Of a stretch of DNA of 64,000 nucleotides, positions 38,601 through 50,571 are shown piece after piece. Every line of letters starts with the position of its first letter. Within the stretch, counting starts at the first letter, position 1. The DNA comes from Escallonia rubra (Eukaryota > Streptophyta > Magnoliopsida > Escalloniales > Escalloniaceae). The notes below the pieces were generated by a model. The model was given only the letters and a program-made list of their open reading frames with translations. It was not told the DNA's origin and ran no database searches. The stretch spans positions 62,001 through 126,000 of the forward strand of contig JAVXUO010000737.1 of NCBI GenBank assembly GCA_033065855.1, read 5' to 3'. Both the position numbers and the translations under genes were made by a program.

Positions 38601-40651
38601 TCGAGATTATATTAGTATGTTCTTTATCAAACATTTAAAAATGTCCGGAACTCCTGATTCAATGCAACGCCGTGCTAACTTGCTAAATTCACTGAAATTA
38701 TTTCATGTAAATTCAATTAGCCTATTCTGAGTAGAAATGGATATTTTCTTTTTTAGGATTTTCTTGGACTGGTTGAAATTTTTTTCTACCTTTCGGGTCG
38801 ATATGACATTCAACTTACAGTGGGTGACGCTGTCATGGTAAATGCGGCACTCCCTTGGTTTTTCTGTGCACATGTTGTCATTCAAGTTTGGCACCCTTTA
38901 AACTTTTTTCCCCTAATTGTTTCAGGAGAACTCTTTCTTGCAGCCTCTGGGCCATGTTGAATTAGATCTGCCAGAACCACCGGAGAAGGCAATCCGCCCT
39001 CCTCCACAAGCTGTTGATCCTTACTTGAGATATGGGCCAAAGGCAGAAATTTCCCACATCTTTAGGGTCCCAGAGAAGCGACCTCCTCAAGAGCTATCTT
39101 TTGCTTTCTTGGGCCTTGTGCTACTGCCGTTGATTGGTTTCTTGGTTGGCGTAAGTCCATCTATACGTATTTATATATCTTCATCATTAGACTGCACTTG
39201 TTTTTTAGTATCAGAGCTGAAAATACTGTCTGCTTGATGAATGACTGGACCAAGCTGCTTTGGCGGCCTTAGTCCCAAACCCTTACGAGTGCTGAGATGG
39301 ACTTGGAACTTGATCCAGTCTATCGATCTGGTACCTGTGGTGGAATAGGAGTAAAAGTTGCTCTCCCTCTGAAAAGAAAATGTAGATATAAATGAGAAGT
39401 GGTTGATGGGTAAGAAAAGATTTGATTTATAGGAATTTATCAGGGGAGAGGAAGGAAATGTTCATGTAGCCTACCCGAACTATAGATTCAAAAAAGATTG
39501 ATGATAATAAATTTCATTTTTTGCTCTCAGTCCAACTTTTTATTAAGTTCTGATGTGGGATTTGGATCTATGGGAAGTGGGAAGTGATGATTTTCTTCTC
39601 CGCATCAAATAGTGACATAATTGTTTTACTTCTTTTGCAGTTAATTAACCCTCTTTCTTGAGGGGAACCACATAGCTCATTAGTTTTGATCTTTCTGACC
39701 CCTGTGGTTATTGGTTAATATCGCATGTTTATGTCTTTGACAGCTATTACGTCTTGGTGTTAACCTGAAGAACTTCCCTACGTCACCTGTTCCTGCCATA
39801 TTTGCCATCCTATTCCAGCTTGGCATTGCAGCTTTTCTCTCACTCTATGGACTTTTCTGGTTGAAGGTCTGTCTTTTACTTTGCACTTCTAGGTATCCTT
39901 GTTGTACCTTTCTTTTGCTTCCTACTAGCATATTATGTCCACTCGTTGGATTATATGAGAGGAATTTGTTGCCATTCTGCCATTAAAAGTTCATGGTTTG
40001 TGGAAGGGTTGGGGTGAAATAGTGAGTTGTAAAGTCAATGGAATCTTGTATCATATTAAAGCTTAAGCCACTATTACTATTGACAATGGGCTGTTGTTGA
40101 AACTTCTGTTATCACTGGTCACTGCTGTATTATTCTGACACGTCCATAGTCGCACCGGAATATGACACAATAGCCACATTCTTCCATTCTAGTGCTGCAT
40201 TGATGCCATTTCTATTGTCCATGATCAAAACCACCATATGTTCTTGTGAACAGAAACTTGCCACTATGGCCATCATTATTGCTGTCACCAGTGCAGCTAC
40301 CATATAACTGCCACAACCCTTTTACACGTCACTTTCTTCTCGACTCTCAGCATCGTACATTAACTAGATATCAGGTTATGCTAAAAAACGCTGGGATATG
40401 AGTTATAGATTTTGAACGGGCAATAAGCGCTTAATTTCAGTTTCTTAAATGAGAAATAAAATTGCTAACCAGTTCCATTTATTTTATCTAGACTGGCGTA
40501 CTAATTGTTTGGTGTATCAATTTCTTTCATGCAGTTGGATCTTTTCACAACTTTGAAAGCAGTTGGATTCTTGGGGGTCTTCTTGATGTTTGTGGGACAC
40601 AGGACTCTTTCTCACCTTGCCTCGACATCTGCCAAGTTAAAATCTTCTTAA
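29672..40651 (+). CDS. RPN2: Ribophorin II, oligosaccharyltransferase subunit (RPN2/HAP6)
   Basis: Nineteen coding exons: 29672-29814, 31261-31453, 31538-31627, 31883-31945, 32071-32140, 32326-32390, 33813-33867, 34926-35053, 35146-35258, 35571-35640, 36223-36324, 36488-36577, 36674-36822, 38342-38453, 38531-38614, 38757-38837, 38926-39150, 39744-39866 and 40535-40651. The product is 690 aa, within a residue or so of Arabidopsis HAP6. Residues 1 to about 21 are a hydrophobic signal peptide. A long lumenal region follows, and three hydrophobic segments lie near 591-613, 624-650 and 655-677. The lumenal part carries typical segments such as [12 protein letters not shown] and [11 protein letters not shown]. 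The protein is a subunit of the ER-membrane complex that transfers the dolichol-linked glycan to asparagines of nascent proteins. Intron 9 uses a GC donor; all others are GT..AG. Confidence 0.96.
32391..33812 (+). other. RPN2 intron 6 with (CT)n tract
   Basis: This 1.4-kb intron carries a CT-rich microsatellite at about 33431-33490 and a GT-rich stretch near 33118-33135. Several short frames occur but none resembles a known protein. No terminal repeats or target duplications are clear. Confidence 0.6.
36785..37150 (+). repeat. Tandem duplication of the RPN2 exon 13 / intron 13 boundary
   Basis: Copy 1 (36785-36951) begins with the last 38 bases of exon 13 and runs into intron 13. Copy 2 (36952 to about 37150) begins with the same exon segment in decayed form (cttgaaagtgatcatgggag against cttgagagtgatcacgggag). 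It also repeats the intron words ttttttgct, gaacttgagg and tgcaatgtgttctct. Copy 2 has a longer, altered middle and has lost the donor context, so it acts as intron. The duplicated exon piece is a relic, not a used exon. Confidence 0.8.
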
Positions 40652-42780
40652 GAAGTTATCCATATGGAGAGGAGCAACAGAGGGGATCTTCTATCAATTT
40701 AACTGGACACTTCCGGTGCATTGCGTAATTGTACCATTATCATAGGAAGAGGAAGAGCCGAGATCAATTTTGAATTTTCTGTTTTATCCCTAGTTCGTGT
40801 TCAACTTGAAGCTAATAGCCACCATTGAGGTTGATTTAGGAAGCTACACAGTGGAAGAGCCGTTGTCTAATGCCAGTGAAGCTACAGATGTGGTAGTTTG
40901 GTTATATATTTCCTGCTCCTGAAATGTGGCTGAAAATGACGAGGATCAAAGAATGGGATTGATAAATGATATAGAACTCTTTTTGTTGGATAGGTATACG
41001 TCGAGTGTGACGTGTCTACTGTGGTAATAGAGTAAGAATCTGAGAATTTGTCAACTTGATTCTACCTTTGGGAGTTTTTTCATTTTTATGTAGAGTTTTA
41101 CTTTCAGAATACATCAGGAGGAATGAAAAAAGCGCAAAAAACCTTAGGGGCCAAATTTTTTATTTTTTTTTTGAAAAGTGGTAAGAACCCTACTATTGAT
41201 GATTTAAAGATAGGACTCGAATGACATTTCCATCCGATAAGAAGTACGATAAAATAAAAGGCGACAAACAACAACGTAATAAAGAACAAATGAAAAATAC
41301 ATAAAAACCTAACCAACTAAGTTTAAAGCAAAAAGTCTAAAAAGCTGAAAAACAGAGTGTAATCAACTAAAACTAAAGCAGGATAGCTGAGAGATAGAAA
41401 CTAAGATAAAAACCAACAAAACTAGATAAATGCTAGGACTAATTACACTTATGTCCCTGAGGTTTGTGAGTAATTACACGTGAGGACAAAGTTTCAAAAT
41501 GTAACACTTATATCCGTTGACAAACGGAATGACCAAGAGAGGGGAAGTGTCCTTTGTGCCCTTCCGTGTGGGGTCCACAAACGGACATTTTTGGACGGAA
41601 ATGGAAAAAGGACCAATATGGCAAACGGCGTAATGTTTAAGGACTAAAATAGATAAAAAATTTGTTTAGAGACTAATGTGGCAAAACGCGTATAGTATAG
41701 GGACCACCGGGGTTGTTTCCTCTTTTTTGTATTTATCCTTCTTACACTTTTTTTATTATATTTCTCTCTGCACATTTAACTCTTCACAAACTCATTTTTT
41801 CTTTTCTGGCCTACTTTCTAATACTTTTTTTTATTCTATTTCTCCCTCCATATATGATACTCTACTAACCAATTTTCTCTCTCGTGGCCTACTTTCTTCT
41901 CTTCTCTTTCTAAATGGTATAATGAAAAACACACAATATAAGACTTGAATCCTTAATTTGCGTGGAAGTCAAAGTTGATCGAATTATGTGGGACAGAGAG
42001 AGTATTAACTTTTTTTCTTTTGCTAATTTTCTTTGTAGGGTGATTACATTATTGGGGCCTTTGGCCTTCAGGGGCTTGTGCCCATCGATAGGATGTTATC
42101 TGTATACGTGTGTTTGTTTATTTGCTCCTATGGGCTTATTGTTACACGATTGCTTGCAATCTTTTCCTATGTGTATATTTTTTGTATTATTAACACTTTT
42201 TCATTTTATTAAAAAAAAAAAAAAAAAAAACCATCGCAGCATTATATATGAATTCCTTATCTGACTATAACAAGATTTGTGTTTTGGGGGTTATGCTTCT
42301 TATATGCGCGGCATTCTAATAATTTTTTTCTTTAAAAAGTGACGTAAAAGTAAAAATCTGAAATGCTAAATAACTACATAAGAGGTCAAGTTTGATTTTC
42401 AAAATTTAAAATTTATTTCAAAAAATATAATTAAAATACTTTCAAAATATGTAGTCAAGATACGTCAAAAAATAATGATTGATATTACGAAAATCATAAT
42501 ATCAAGCATGATATAAGAATATTATATTTTAACTTTTTTTTGCCACTCATTTTATCGGATGTGACGATAAATACTAATACGTAATGTAATTTTTTTTTTT
42601 TACAATTGGTAACCTTAATTTTACATGTGCATTGCGCGTGTCACGTTGCTAGTTATGTTAAAACCTTTTCCTTTTACCTTAATATTAATATTAACGGAAA
42701 ATAGCCGACATATCCTTGCAGCGCCACCGTGGTAAATCAAATCTCATTCATCTTTCTTCTGCCTGCGCACAAAGAAAATT
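40652..42780. other. RPN2 3' flank and repeat-bearing spacer before STK19
   Basis: The RPN2 3' untranslated region lies in roughly the first 400 bases. From 41441 (aattacacttatgtccctga) to about 41712 the sequence resembles a widespread plant repeat, but only one end is clear. A retroposon-like segment ends in a run of about 20 A at 42211-42230. Between 42240 and 42700 the DNA is AT-rich. The leader of STK19 probably starts in 42700-42780. Confidence 0.5.
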
Positions 42781-45700
42781 ATGGACAACCCCGCCTCAGG
42801 GCCAGGAGCATCGTCGTCGTCGTCACGCAAAAGACGAGAAAGGGACGAACAAGAAGAGACGCCGCCCGATACCGACGCCACCGGTCACTCTCTTTCGCTA
42901 GGTATTCTTCTCTCTGCAATCCTTTTCTCCCTTATCGGAATTCATCATCAATCCGTTTACTGATCTGTATTTTTCTACTCAAACCTTCAAGATTATTTGT
43001 GTTGATATGTAGAGGAGAATTTCACATTCAGTGATACTTTGGTTGCTCTTCGCATTATGCGTGCTCAGTTTCCTCGCATTGACAAGGTTCGTTTTCGGTT
43101 TTTCTTTTTCTCATTAGGACTTGTCAATGTAGATATTGAATTGAACTCGTATAGTAATTACAGATCAAATTGGCAAGTCAAACTAGGGTAAAAACGATGG
43201 GCAGATTCAATGTTTACATGTTCAAATTCTATCTTTCGATTCACAAAAAAATCCAAAGGGGACGGAAACTATGAAATGCAGGGAGTAATTGCCAAATTTC
43301 TGGACGAGCCAAACCTGGCCACCCAGGTATTTTTTAATAGGATACGTTGACTAACAGAACACCCTTTGAGAAGGGTGGTTGAGATTGGAGTCTATTGTTG
43401 GAGATATAAAAGTTCGCTCTTGGTGGAGTAAACTTGTATCTTTAGGTGTCATTTAAGGTATTTGGAGCTAAAAGAGACTTTTCTTGCATTACCGAAAGAT
43501 TGTGATGTTCGGGGAGTTCTTTCTGATGGCTTCCACGTTGAATTATCACCTTGCTGAGTGGAACTGGGATTAGTATTCTGTGACTTGAGGATTGTTGTTT
43601 GGGGATCAAAAGGCCGACGGTTTTTAACTAGAACTTATTGGGTGAAAAGAGTAGAGGGGGCATTGATTGATGACAGGCGTGGTCGCAGACCAGAATTTGC
43701 CTGAAACTACAATTGTTTAACTTAACTCGCGGTTTTCCAATCCAATCCTTTAAAAGTTCTAGCTTATCTAGCTCCCTCTGAACTAACCAATACACTACGA
43801 TGCGTAGACTTGAATCCTACAGCCTTCGTGAATGGCTTGCCAGTTGCCACTATGCTGCTCTTCCACCAGCATAATACCAGAAGTAGGCATGACATGCAAG
43901 TTCCAGGAATAACACAAACCTGGTGTCATCGTCTCCGCTTGCTTGCACACGCAAGACCGATTTAAAGAGATTTGCCTTCTTTTTCTAAGATTAACAGCTG
44001 CAAGAGTAGAATAATCTGCCAACTTCCAACTTAGCCTCCTTTCCACGCAATCCTTAATAGTTTAGAAGTCTCTCACAACGAGGTGCATCACCACTCATTA
44101 ACCATTTATGCATTAAGAATTTAGCCAAGCCCTTCAGGATAGGCTTCCAATGGCAAACATTTTCTACGGCAAATGGGTGCCTGTAGGAATTCAAGCTTCG
44201 GGAAGGCTACCATAGTTTCCATCAGTCACCTCTAAATAAGCCATTCACCCAATGACATCTAATTGAACAGCGATACACAATCCCCAACATTTTACTGGCT
44301 TCTAGACTTGTTTTCCAATGCACCAAAGGCTATTTTGACTTCTAATTTCGTTATTCTGAAATAAATATTCTTCTTGGTTTATTCCTTCTGTTTCCATGCC
44401 GATTTTTTATATTCTGCCAAACTTCAGTTTTCCCATCTGGAAAAAGTATTGAAATTGTTACATGAAAGGATCCCATAAGGCTGTTGGCTCAAAAGAAGCC
44501 CTAAAGGGCTAATTAAAATCCTAGCAAGCCACTCGCTCTCCACTCATTCACTAAGGACCTGGGAAAACTAAATTGTTTTTGGCATAGTGTGTTTAAAATG
44601 GACAACCTATTCTAAAGCAATAACAAGAGGCACATAATCAAGGTCAACTATACGTTGCTTAGTGTTTGACACTGATACTTGATGTTTGTTGAAGAGTCAA
44701 TCTCATAGGCATCTGGTTTATTGTTTTGACTAGTTTGGACTATTTTTATTTTTTGTCTCATTCTCCAAGATCCATGTAAGAACATCCAAGTTTTTTTTAT
44801 TTTTTTTGTTTTGTTACAAAGCATCCCGGTTTATCTCTAATATAGTTCTTCAATCACCTTCATAATGTTGTATGTATAGGTTTCAGTTCAGCCTTTTATC
44901 CTGCAATCACAATTGTACAGCAGTGTGGATGACAGGACACAAGTGGATAGGGAATTAGAGGTCTGGTATCCTTGACCAAATTCTGAAAGTTTACTTTGAC
45001 GTTATAAACTCATCGGTTGATAATTTGCATAGCAGCATTATTTGAGTACCTCGCGACACTAGCAATGATGCAAAGTGCTGTCGAGTTCTTATATTCTTGC
45101 TAAATTTCTAAGATTCACTTTGCAATGATTTCTTTCTGAATATCAGATGATTTCAAGTAGAAGGAAAAATTGTCTTCTCACCAATCGTGAAATTGTAATT
45201 CATAATTGTAAGAATATCTTGTTACAGTCATAGATTACATGGTTAGTGTAATATTATAACCTATCGTGGGACAATGATTGGGCACAATCAGTTAAGAAAA
45301 ATGCTGTTGCCCGTATGTAAAAGTTTGCTCACACTTTGGCACTTCCTGCATTTAGGGATGGCAATGGGGCGGGTCGGATGCGGGTTTTACGAAATCCGAA
45401 CCCGCCCCGCTACTCAGTGAACTTTGCCCCGCCCCGCCCCGCCCCGGTCCGGGTTATTTATGTTCAATACCATAACCGATCCTATGTAGATTTAGGAACC
45501 CCGAACCCGCCCCGTTCCGCCCCGTTCCCCGCTGTAGCACGCAACCAACCCGTGGAAAATACATGTCCGCTGTAGCACTCAAAGTCGTCTTCAATTCGAG
45601 GCTGTCCGGTGGAGAGTGGTGTCCGGTGGAGAGTGGCTGTCCGGTGGAGAGTGGTCGTGCGCCGACCGCCGTGCGCCGACTGCCGTGGTCCGTGGAGACA

Positions 45701-48700
45701 GGAGAGTGGAGAGGCAGAGAGCCAGCCGAGAATGGAGAGGAGAGCCGTCAGCCGTGAGAGTGAGAAGGCAAGGAGACTGGAGAGTGGAGAGGAGAGCCGT
45801 GAGAGTGGACTGTGGAGAGGAGACTGGACTGGAGAGTGGAGAGGCACACAGCCGCACAAAGCCACAGATTAGGGATTTTAGGTTTGCAAAGGAAAAAACA
45901 AGGAACATATATATATGGTATGATTGGTATCCTATGGACGGCTAAGATTAACTAAGAACTAGGGTACACCGGGGCGGGGCGGGTCGGATCACGAGGTGGA
46001 TTTAAGGGTATACCATACCCGACCCTAACCCGCTGCGGGTTTTTAAAAAAATTACCATACCCGCCCCACGCCCCGGTCAAAGTCAAAATAACCCGACCCT
46101 ATCGGGGCGGGGCGGGGCGGATATCCACGGGTACGGATTTTTTTGCCATCCCTACCTGCATTTCCTTGCATGGTATTGTCAAGCTATTAATTATGTATGT
46201 GAAGTGCCATTATACATATCTAGATATCATTATTTTTTGTGAGTGAAGCGGCCATTGTCTAATTTGTAATTTTATTTGTTTATGCAATGCAGTCTTTGAG
46301 GAGGGAGAAAGTTTTGCGCATTTTCAAATTAAATACCGGACAGGATGATCATGCCATAATGTTTGTCGACGACTACTTGAATCAGGTTGGTCGCCTTTAT
46401 ATCACATATCTATTTAACCGAAGAGGTTGATTCTAGTCCTGTTTGGTATGGAGTTGATGTGAGCCTTGGGTAAAGGTTAATAATTCTGGTGACCTGGTTA
46501 TGAGTATGGTTTCCACCTTTTCTTGTCACTTATGTAATTTCTTTTGGTGAGTTTGATGCTTTATAATTTGTTTTGTTCGATTTTTTAGATTGAACGTATA
46601 TCAAAAAGGATGGAAGGAAAGAAGCAATATGATGTTGCAGTTTTAGAGTGGTTCAAAATCTATGTTATCTGTTCCAAGCTGGATCCCAGTATTGGACATG
46701 AAGAGCTGGTGGGTGGTCAATGACTCAATGTTACCTAAGTTACTTTCCTTGCTGAACTCTGATCAAGTAAACTTTTTTTCTTAAGTAAGAATTTTACAAA
46801 TAAAATAAGGCCACCAAAAAGGGGGCTACAATCTACACGAAGAAACGCTCTCAGCCACCAAAAAATCTACCAAAACTCTCTATAAACAAAACAAAGGATA
46901 ACTTCACCTCCTCCCGCCAACAAAATAAAGCAAGTAAAATAGAGATTTAAGCTTAGATCCAGACAACTCATCTCCCTCAAAAGCTTGCTGTTTTCTCTCT
47001 AACCAGATGCATCAAACCAAGCATAGATGAGCCATAGTTCTCAACTTCCACCGCCTGCGATGTCTTTTATACAAGAACCAGCATTTAAATCTCAACAAAT
47101 CCAGCAAATAATCTTCATTTATCAACTGAAACCTCTAAAAACTAACAGATAGTCTCTTTTATAAAAGGGAACAGCACACAATTATGTTCAATTCTGCATG
47201 CCTTCTGTTCAATGCTGTCTTTATTTACTGGCTGCTTCCAATAGATGTTGACTCCATGTTCCTCAATATGCCTTTCTCCGATTTGTGCTTCCTATGAATT
47301 CTTGCTAGTGTGATGGTAAATGGGTTTCTTGTTGTTTTTGTTTATTTGATTCGTGAGGTGATTATTTATATTCATGCATCAAGAATTGCAGATGATTTCC
47401 TTCCCTCAACCAATAAAGAAATAAAAGTAAATATCACCATCAAAACATAGAATCAAGATATGTCTAGATGGTGCATCTTTCATCTGTCATGTTGAATACA
47501 CGTAACTTTTCTGGTGTAATCACTTTTGGGAAACTGACATTAAATAGTTCATATTTGGTGATTTATCTACACGAACAACTATGGGAAAAACATTTTTGTT
47601 TGTAGTAAGACAGACAATTTCTCAGTCGGTAGCTGTAGAGGACACTTGGATTGTGATAAGGCAGGTCTATATGCAAGAGAGCTTTTCATCCTCAAAGATT
47701 GTTAAATTTGGAATTGCTAAATTGACCAAATTGTTTGTTTGGTTTTGAAAAACATACAAAGTTGAAATCAACATGTAAGAACATTAAAGTGTACTGTAAT
47801 ATCTTATCCAGTCGAGCCTTTAATCTGCTAGCATTCTTCCCTTTCATGTCTTCAAACAGAAAACATTAGGGATAGAACTAAGGTGTTTCAATTATAATAA
47901 GGAATTGCTTGATGCATTCACATATGGGGTCCAGATCTCTGTTCACGACGGTATCAGCATTTTCTGGGAGTACGAAACAGACTTTCAGAAAGTCGATTCT
48001 CACTAATTGAGTTCGGTACATCTTGCAATCCCCATCCATCCCATGTCGGTTGAACACATTAGCATTGATGAGGTAGAGGGGATTAATCTCTGCACACTTA
48101 CCTCAGAATTCACAATATTTCCCTTAAATGTATGTCAAACACAACCCCCACCCCGCGCGGCTCCCAAAAAAAAAAAAAAGAAAAAAGAAAAAGAGGGTGA
48201 CTTTTTTTTATTAGCACGTGCGTGACATTCTCCTGTCCCCCTCTTCTCATTATAGCTGTTCGAGTGAAGATTCCATGTTATTACAATTTCCAGTCCTACG
48301 AACATATTATGCATGTTGGTTTCAGATACGTAATGACCATTGTCTTTCTTTCCCCCACGCATGGGGTAATGTAATTATTAGCATATTTTCTACTCGTGTC
48401 TGTTTTGTAGTGTACACTTCTATCGATGGGAGGAAAGGTGAAAGATGACCACATCACCCTCTTAATTAATGCTGGTTTTCTTGTAAGTATTCTTTCCTTG
48501 GTTCATCACTTGACTCCTTGCAGTTGTTTTAGTTCATGATTTACTTTGCAGTTCCACTGATGGGGTTTTGGTTTTTATGCCACTAGTAAGCGTCTGATTG
48601 ACAAGTTGAAGAAAAAGTTGGCATCTAAGGGCTTGGAAGTGTCTTTAAATAGATATTGTAAACTTTTCTAGGTTGTTAGTTTAGACAGCCAATGACACGA

Positions 48701-50571
48701 AAAGTATGCCAAAACTGAAGATCACAACCTCTCAAAGAAAACCGATCAAAACCCACCGTCCACCAGGACCTTATTCTTTCTCCAATATGGTTCGAGCCTT
48801 TTCAATTCTCACATGTTGGTCAGTTCCTCTGATACTATATGCTTAGCTGTATGCTCTTCATGCAAGTAACTGTGTCAGTTTCCATGGTTGTAAGGTGGTG
48901 TGGTGAACAAGTATAATCAGACACTAGCACGTGGAAAATGAATTACACCATTCATAGCAAAGTTTATCAAGTGCCACTGTATTGCATTGCAATCATGCAG
49001 CAAGTGAACATAACTAAGTGGATTAGCGTGTAGAACATGAATAAGACCATAAAACACGAGACCCTTGTAAAAAAGACCGAGAAGTTTATCTTTACTTTCG
49101 CTTTAGGATTTTTTACTCTATATATCATTTTTTCTTTATTACACGTAGTGGTCCACAGCCCCACCACAAGCTTCACTCAAAAGGGCCCAAATAGGAATTT
49201 ATGAGATCCTCGGCAGGGTCTAAGGTTTTTTCTCCAACACTAGCGCATCCCATGTCGGACGGGGGGTTACACTACCAATCAAAAAGCAAAAACCTTAAAT
49301 AGTTCCATTTGGTTTTATGACCAGAGAAAAAAGGGGTTAATGGACGGTAAATCATAAGAGAGAAGGTCCACTAGCCAGTATTCTGTCAGGAGCTTTGGTC
49401 TGTTCATATTAATTTATGTAAGAGCTATGGGAAGAGGTCGTAGAAAGTGGAGTAGGTCTATTGGTTGGCTTTTAGTTGTCTTTTCCCGCTTGGTCTCTTG
49501 AGTCAGCTTCGCTGCTTAAGATTTCTTAAGTATCGCAGCTATTTGTTTTTCTTCACTAATGCTACTGGTTTTGTTTAGACACGCCAACTTATCGATCCAA
49601 CCATGTACTGGTTCACAATTCCAAACATCGGTTCAGTACTCAAGGGCCTCTCACAGGTACATTGTTACTCGTAACTCGAATACATGCACACCCTTTTGTG
49701 TTACAACTATACAAGGGTTCTAAGTTTGACTATCTTGAGTAGATAAATAGAGGCATCCAAGCCATGTGATCATTTAAATATATCTATGATTCAAAATGGA
49801 GTATGCTGTTGAACATGACGTTGAAGACATCAGCCTTTCACATTGTCTAAATTTAAGGTTGCACTTCTATGTTGTTGAAGAAATTCTGCTAATAATGGTA
49901 ACAATGCAATCTAAAATTTAGAGTTACTTAATGGAAGTGAATTGTGCGCATTATACATTATTTAATTACCGAAGGAAGATGGGGATGGTGGGTACGGGTG
50001 GGGAACTTGTACTAGTTCTGCGTACAGATATTGACGTAACGATACTTGCATCATCATTGATTCTGCTATTTGGTTTAGTAATTGCCCATCTATACGACTT
50101 GGGATACGACTTTTGTTGTCAAATTGCAGGGACCTTAGGTTGTCAAGTGAGTGATGTAACAAAAAATTGCGACGCTCAGGTCCAAGTTTACCCAACTCTT
50201 AACAACACGGAGATGCTCTGTTTTCCCTTTTTCTCCTTGGCGGTGTTTTTATGTCCGGCAAAACTAAGAAAACATTTCAAGAGACAAGAAAATAGGAGGA
50301 GAAAATGCATGAAAGATTAGTACTTGCCAATGCTTTTCGCTGGAGTTTTATGAGCATCTATTGTTGACCTATATTGCAGGGAAGAAAGGAGCTTCTGTCT
50401 TTTCTAAACCGTCGGAAATACAAAGAGATGATGTTGGCTCCTTTGGAGAAGAAGCGCCTCCGACTTTCTCCGATGGATATGAGGTTTCATCTTCGAGATC
50501 TTATTGGATCTGGTCACCTCAAAACTGCCAAGACACCTAGTGGCTTACTTGTTCGGGTTGTGAAGGAGTAA
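42781..50571 (+). CDS. STK19: STK19 homologue (winged-helix nuclear protein of transcription-coupled repair)
   Basis: Coding exons are 42781-42901, 43013-43086, 44880-44960, 46293-46385, 46589-46708, 48411-48482, 49579-49656 and 50380-50571, with GT..AG introns, giving 276 aa (human short form about 254). Residues 12-27 are a basic Ser/Arg/Lys stretch, a likely nuclear signal. The rest covers the tandem winged-helix region, with family segments SVQPFILQSQLYSSVDDRT (about 67-85), an acidic/basic LRREKVLRIFKL (125-136), MYWFTIPNIGSVL and a C-terminal RFHLRDLIGSGHL. Despite its name, the family has no kinase fold; recent work places human STK19 in the CSA/UVSSA/TFIIH stage of transcription-coupled repair. 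The start is the first ATG and gives a typical acidic N-terminus. The plant protein's role is inferred from the family. Confidence 0.9.
43087..44879 (+). other. STK19 intron 2, with a possible cryptic exon and an antisense open frame
   Basis: The intron contains 43282-43326, a 45-base frame-preserving segment with AG before it and GT after it, a possible alternative exon of 15 codons. On the minus strand, 43795-44046 is open for 83 codons with a Cys-containing stretch (SCVCKQAET). It could be a remnant of a retroposon ORF, but I cannot assign it. Confidence 0.4.
45353..46154 (-). mobile_element. hAT-like non-autonomous element C, about 0.8 kb, in STK19 intron 3
   Basis: The termini are tagggatggcaatggggcgg and, in reverse complement, tagggatggcaaaaaaatcc. 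A perfect 8-bp duplication cctgcatt flanks it at 45345-45352 and 46155-46162. Subterminal arrays of cgggt/ggcgggg words occur on both sides. Read on the minus strand, a TATA-like tatatatatg (about 45920) leads into a CT-rich leader and GC-rich sequence, as in elements A and B. A 17-18-base unit tgtccggtggagagtgg is repeated three times in tandem at 45602-45654. A diverged gagagtgga minisatellite continues to about 45850. Confidence 0.9.
46770..47170 (-). mobile_element. Possible antisense retroposon fragment in STK19 intron 5
   Basis: The segment starts on the plus strand with a T run (ctttttttctt) and continues with aagtaagaattttac and aaggccaccaaaaaggggg. Read in reverse, this looks like the A-tailed 3' end of a plant LINE. 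There is no reverse-transcriptase frame and no target duplication that I can see, so this is a weak call. Confidence 0.3.

Noticed and set aside
43795..44046. 83-codon antisense frame with Cys residues as a reverse-transcriptase zinc-knuckle remnant
   Set aside because: The Cys/His spacing does not fit the expected pattern and no neighbouring ORF supports it.
49931..50320. 129-codon open frame before the last STK19 exon
   Set aside because: It lies wholly in intron 7 and resembles no family; the exon 7 to exon 8 join keeps the STK19 frame.
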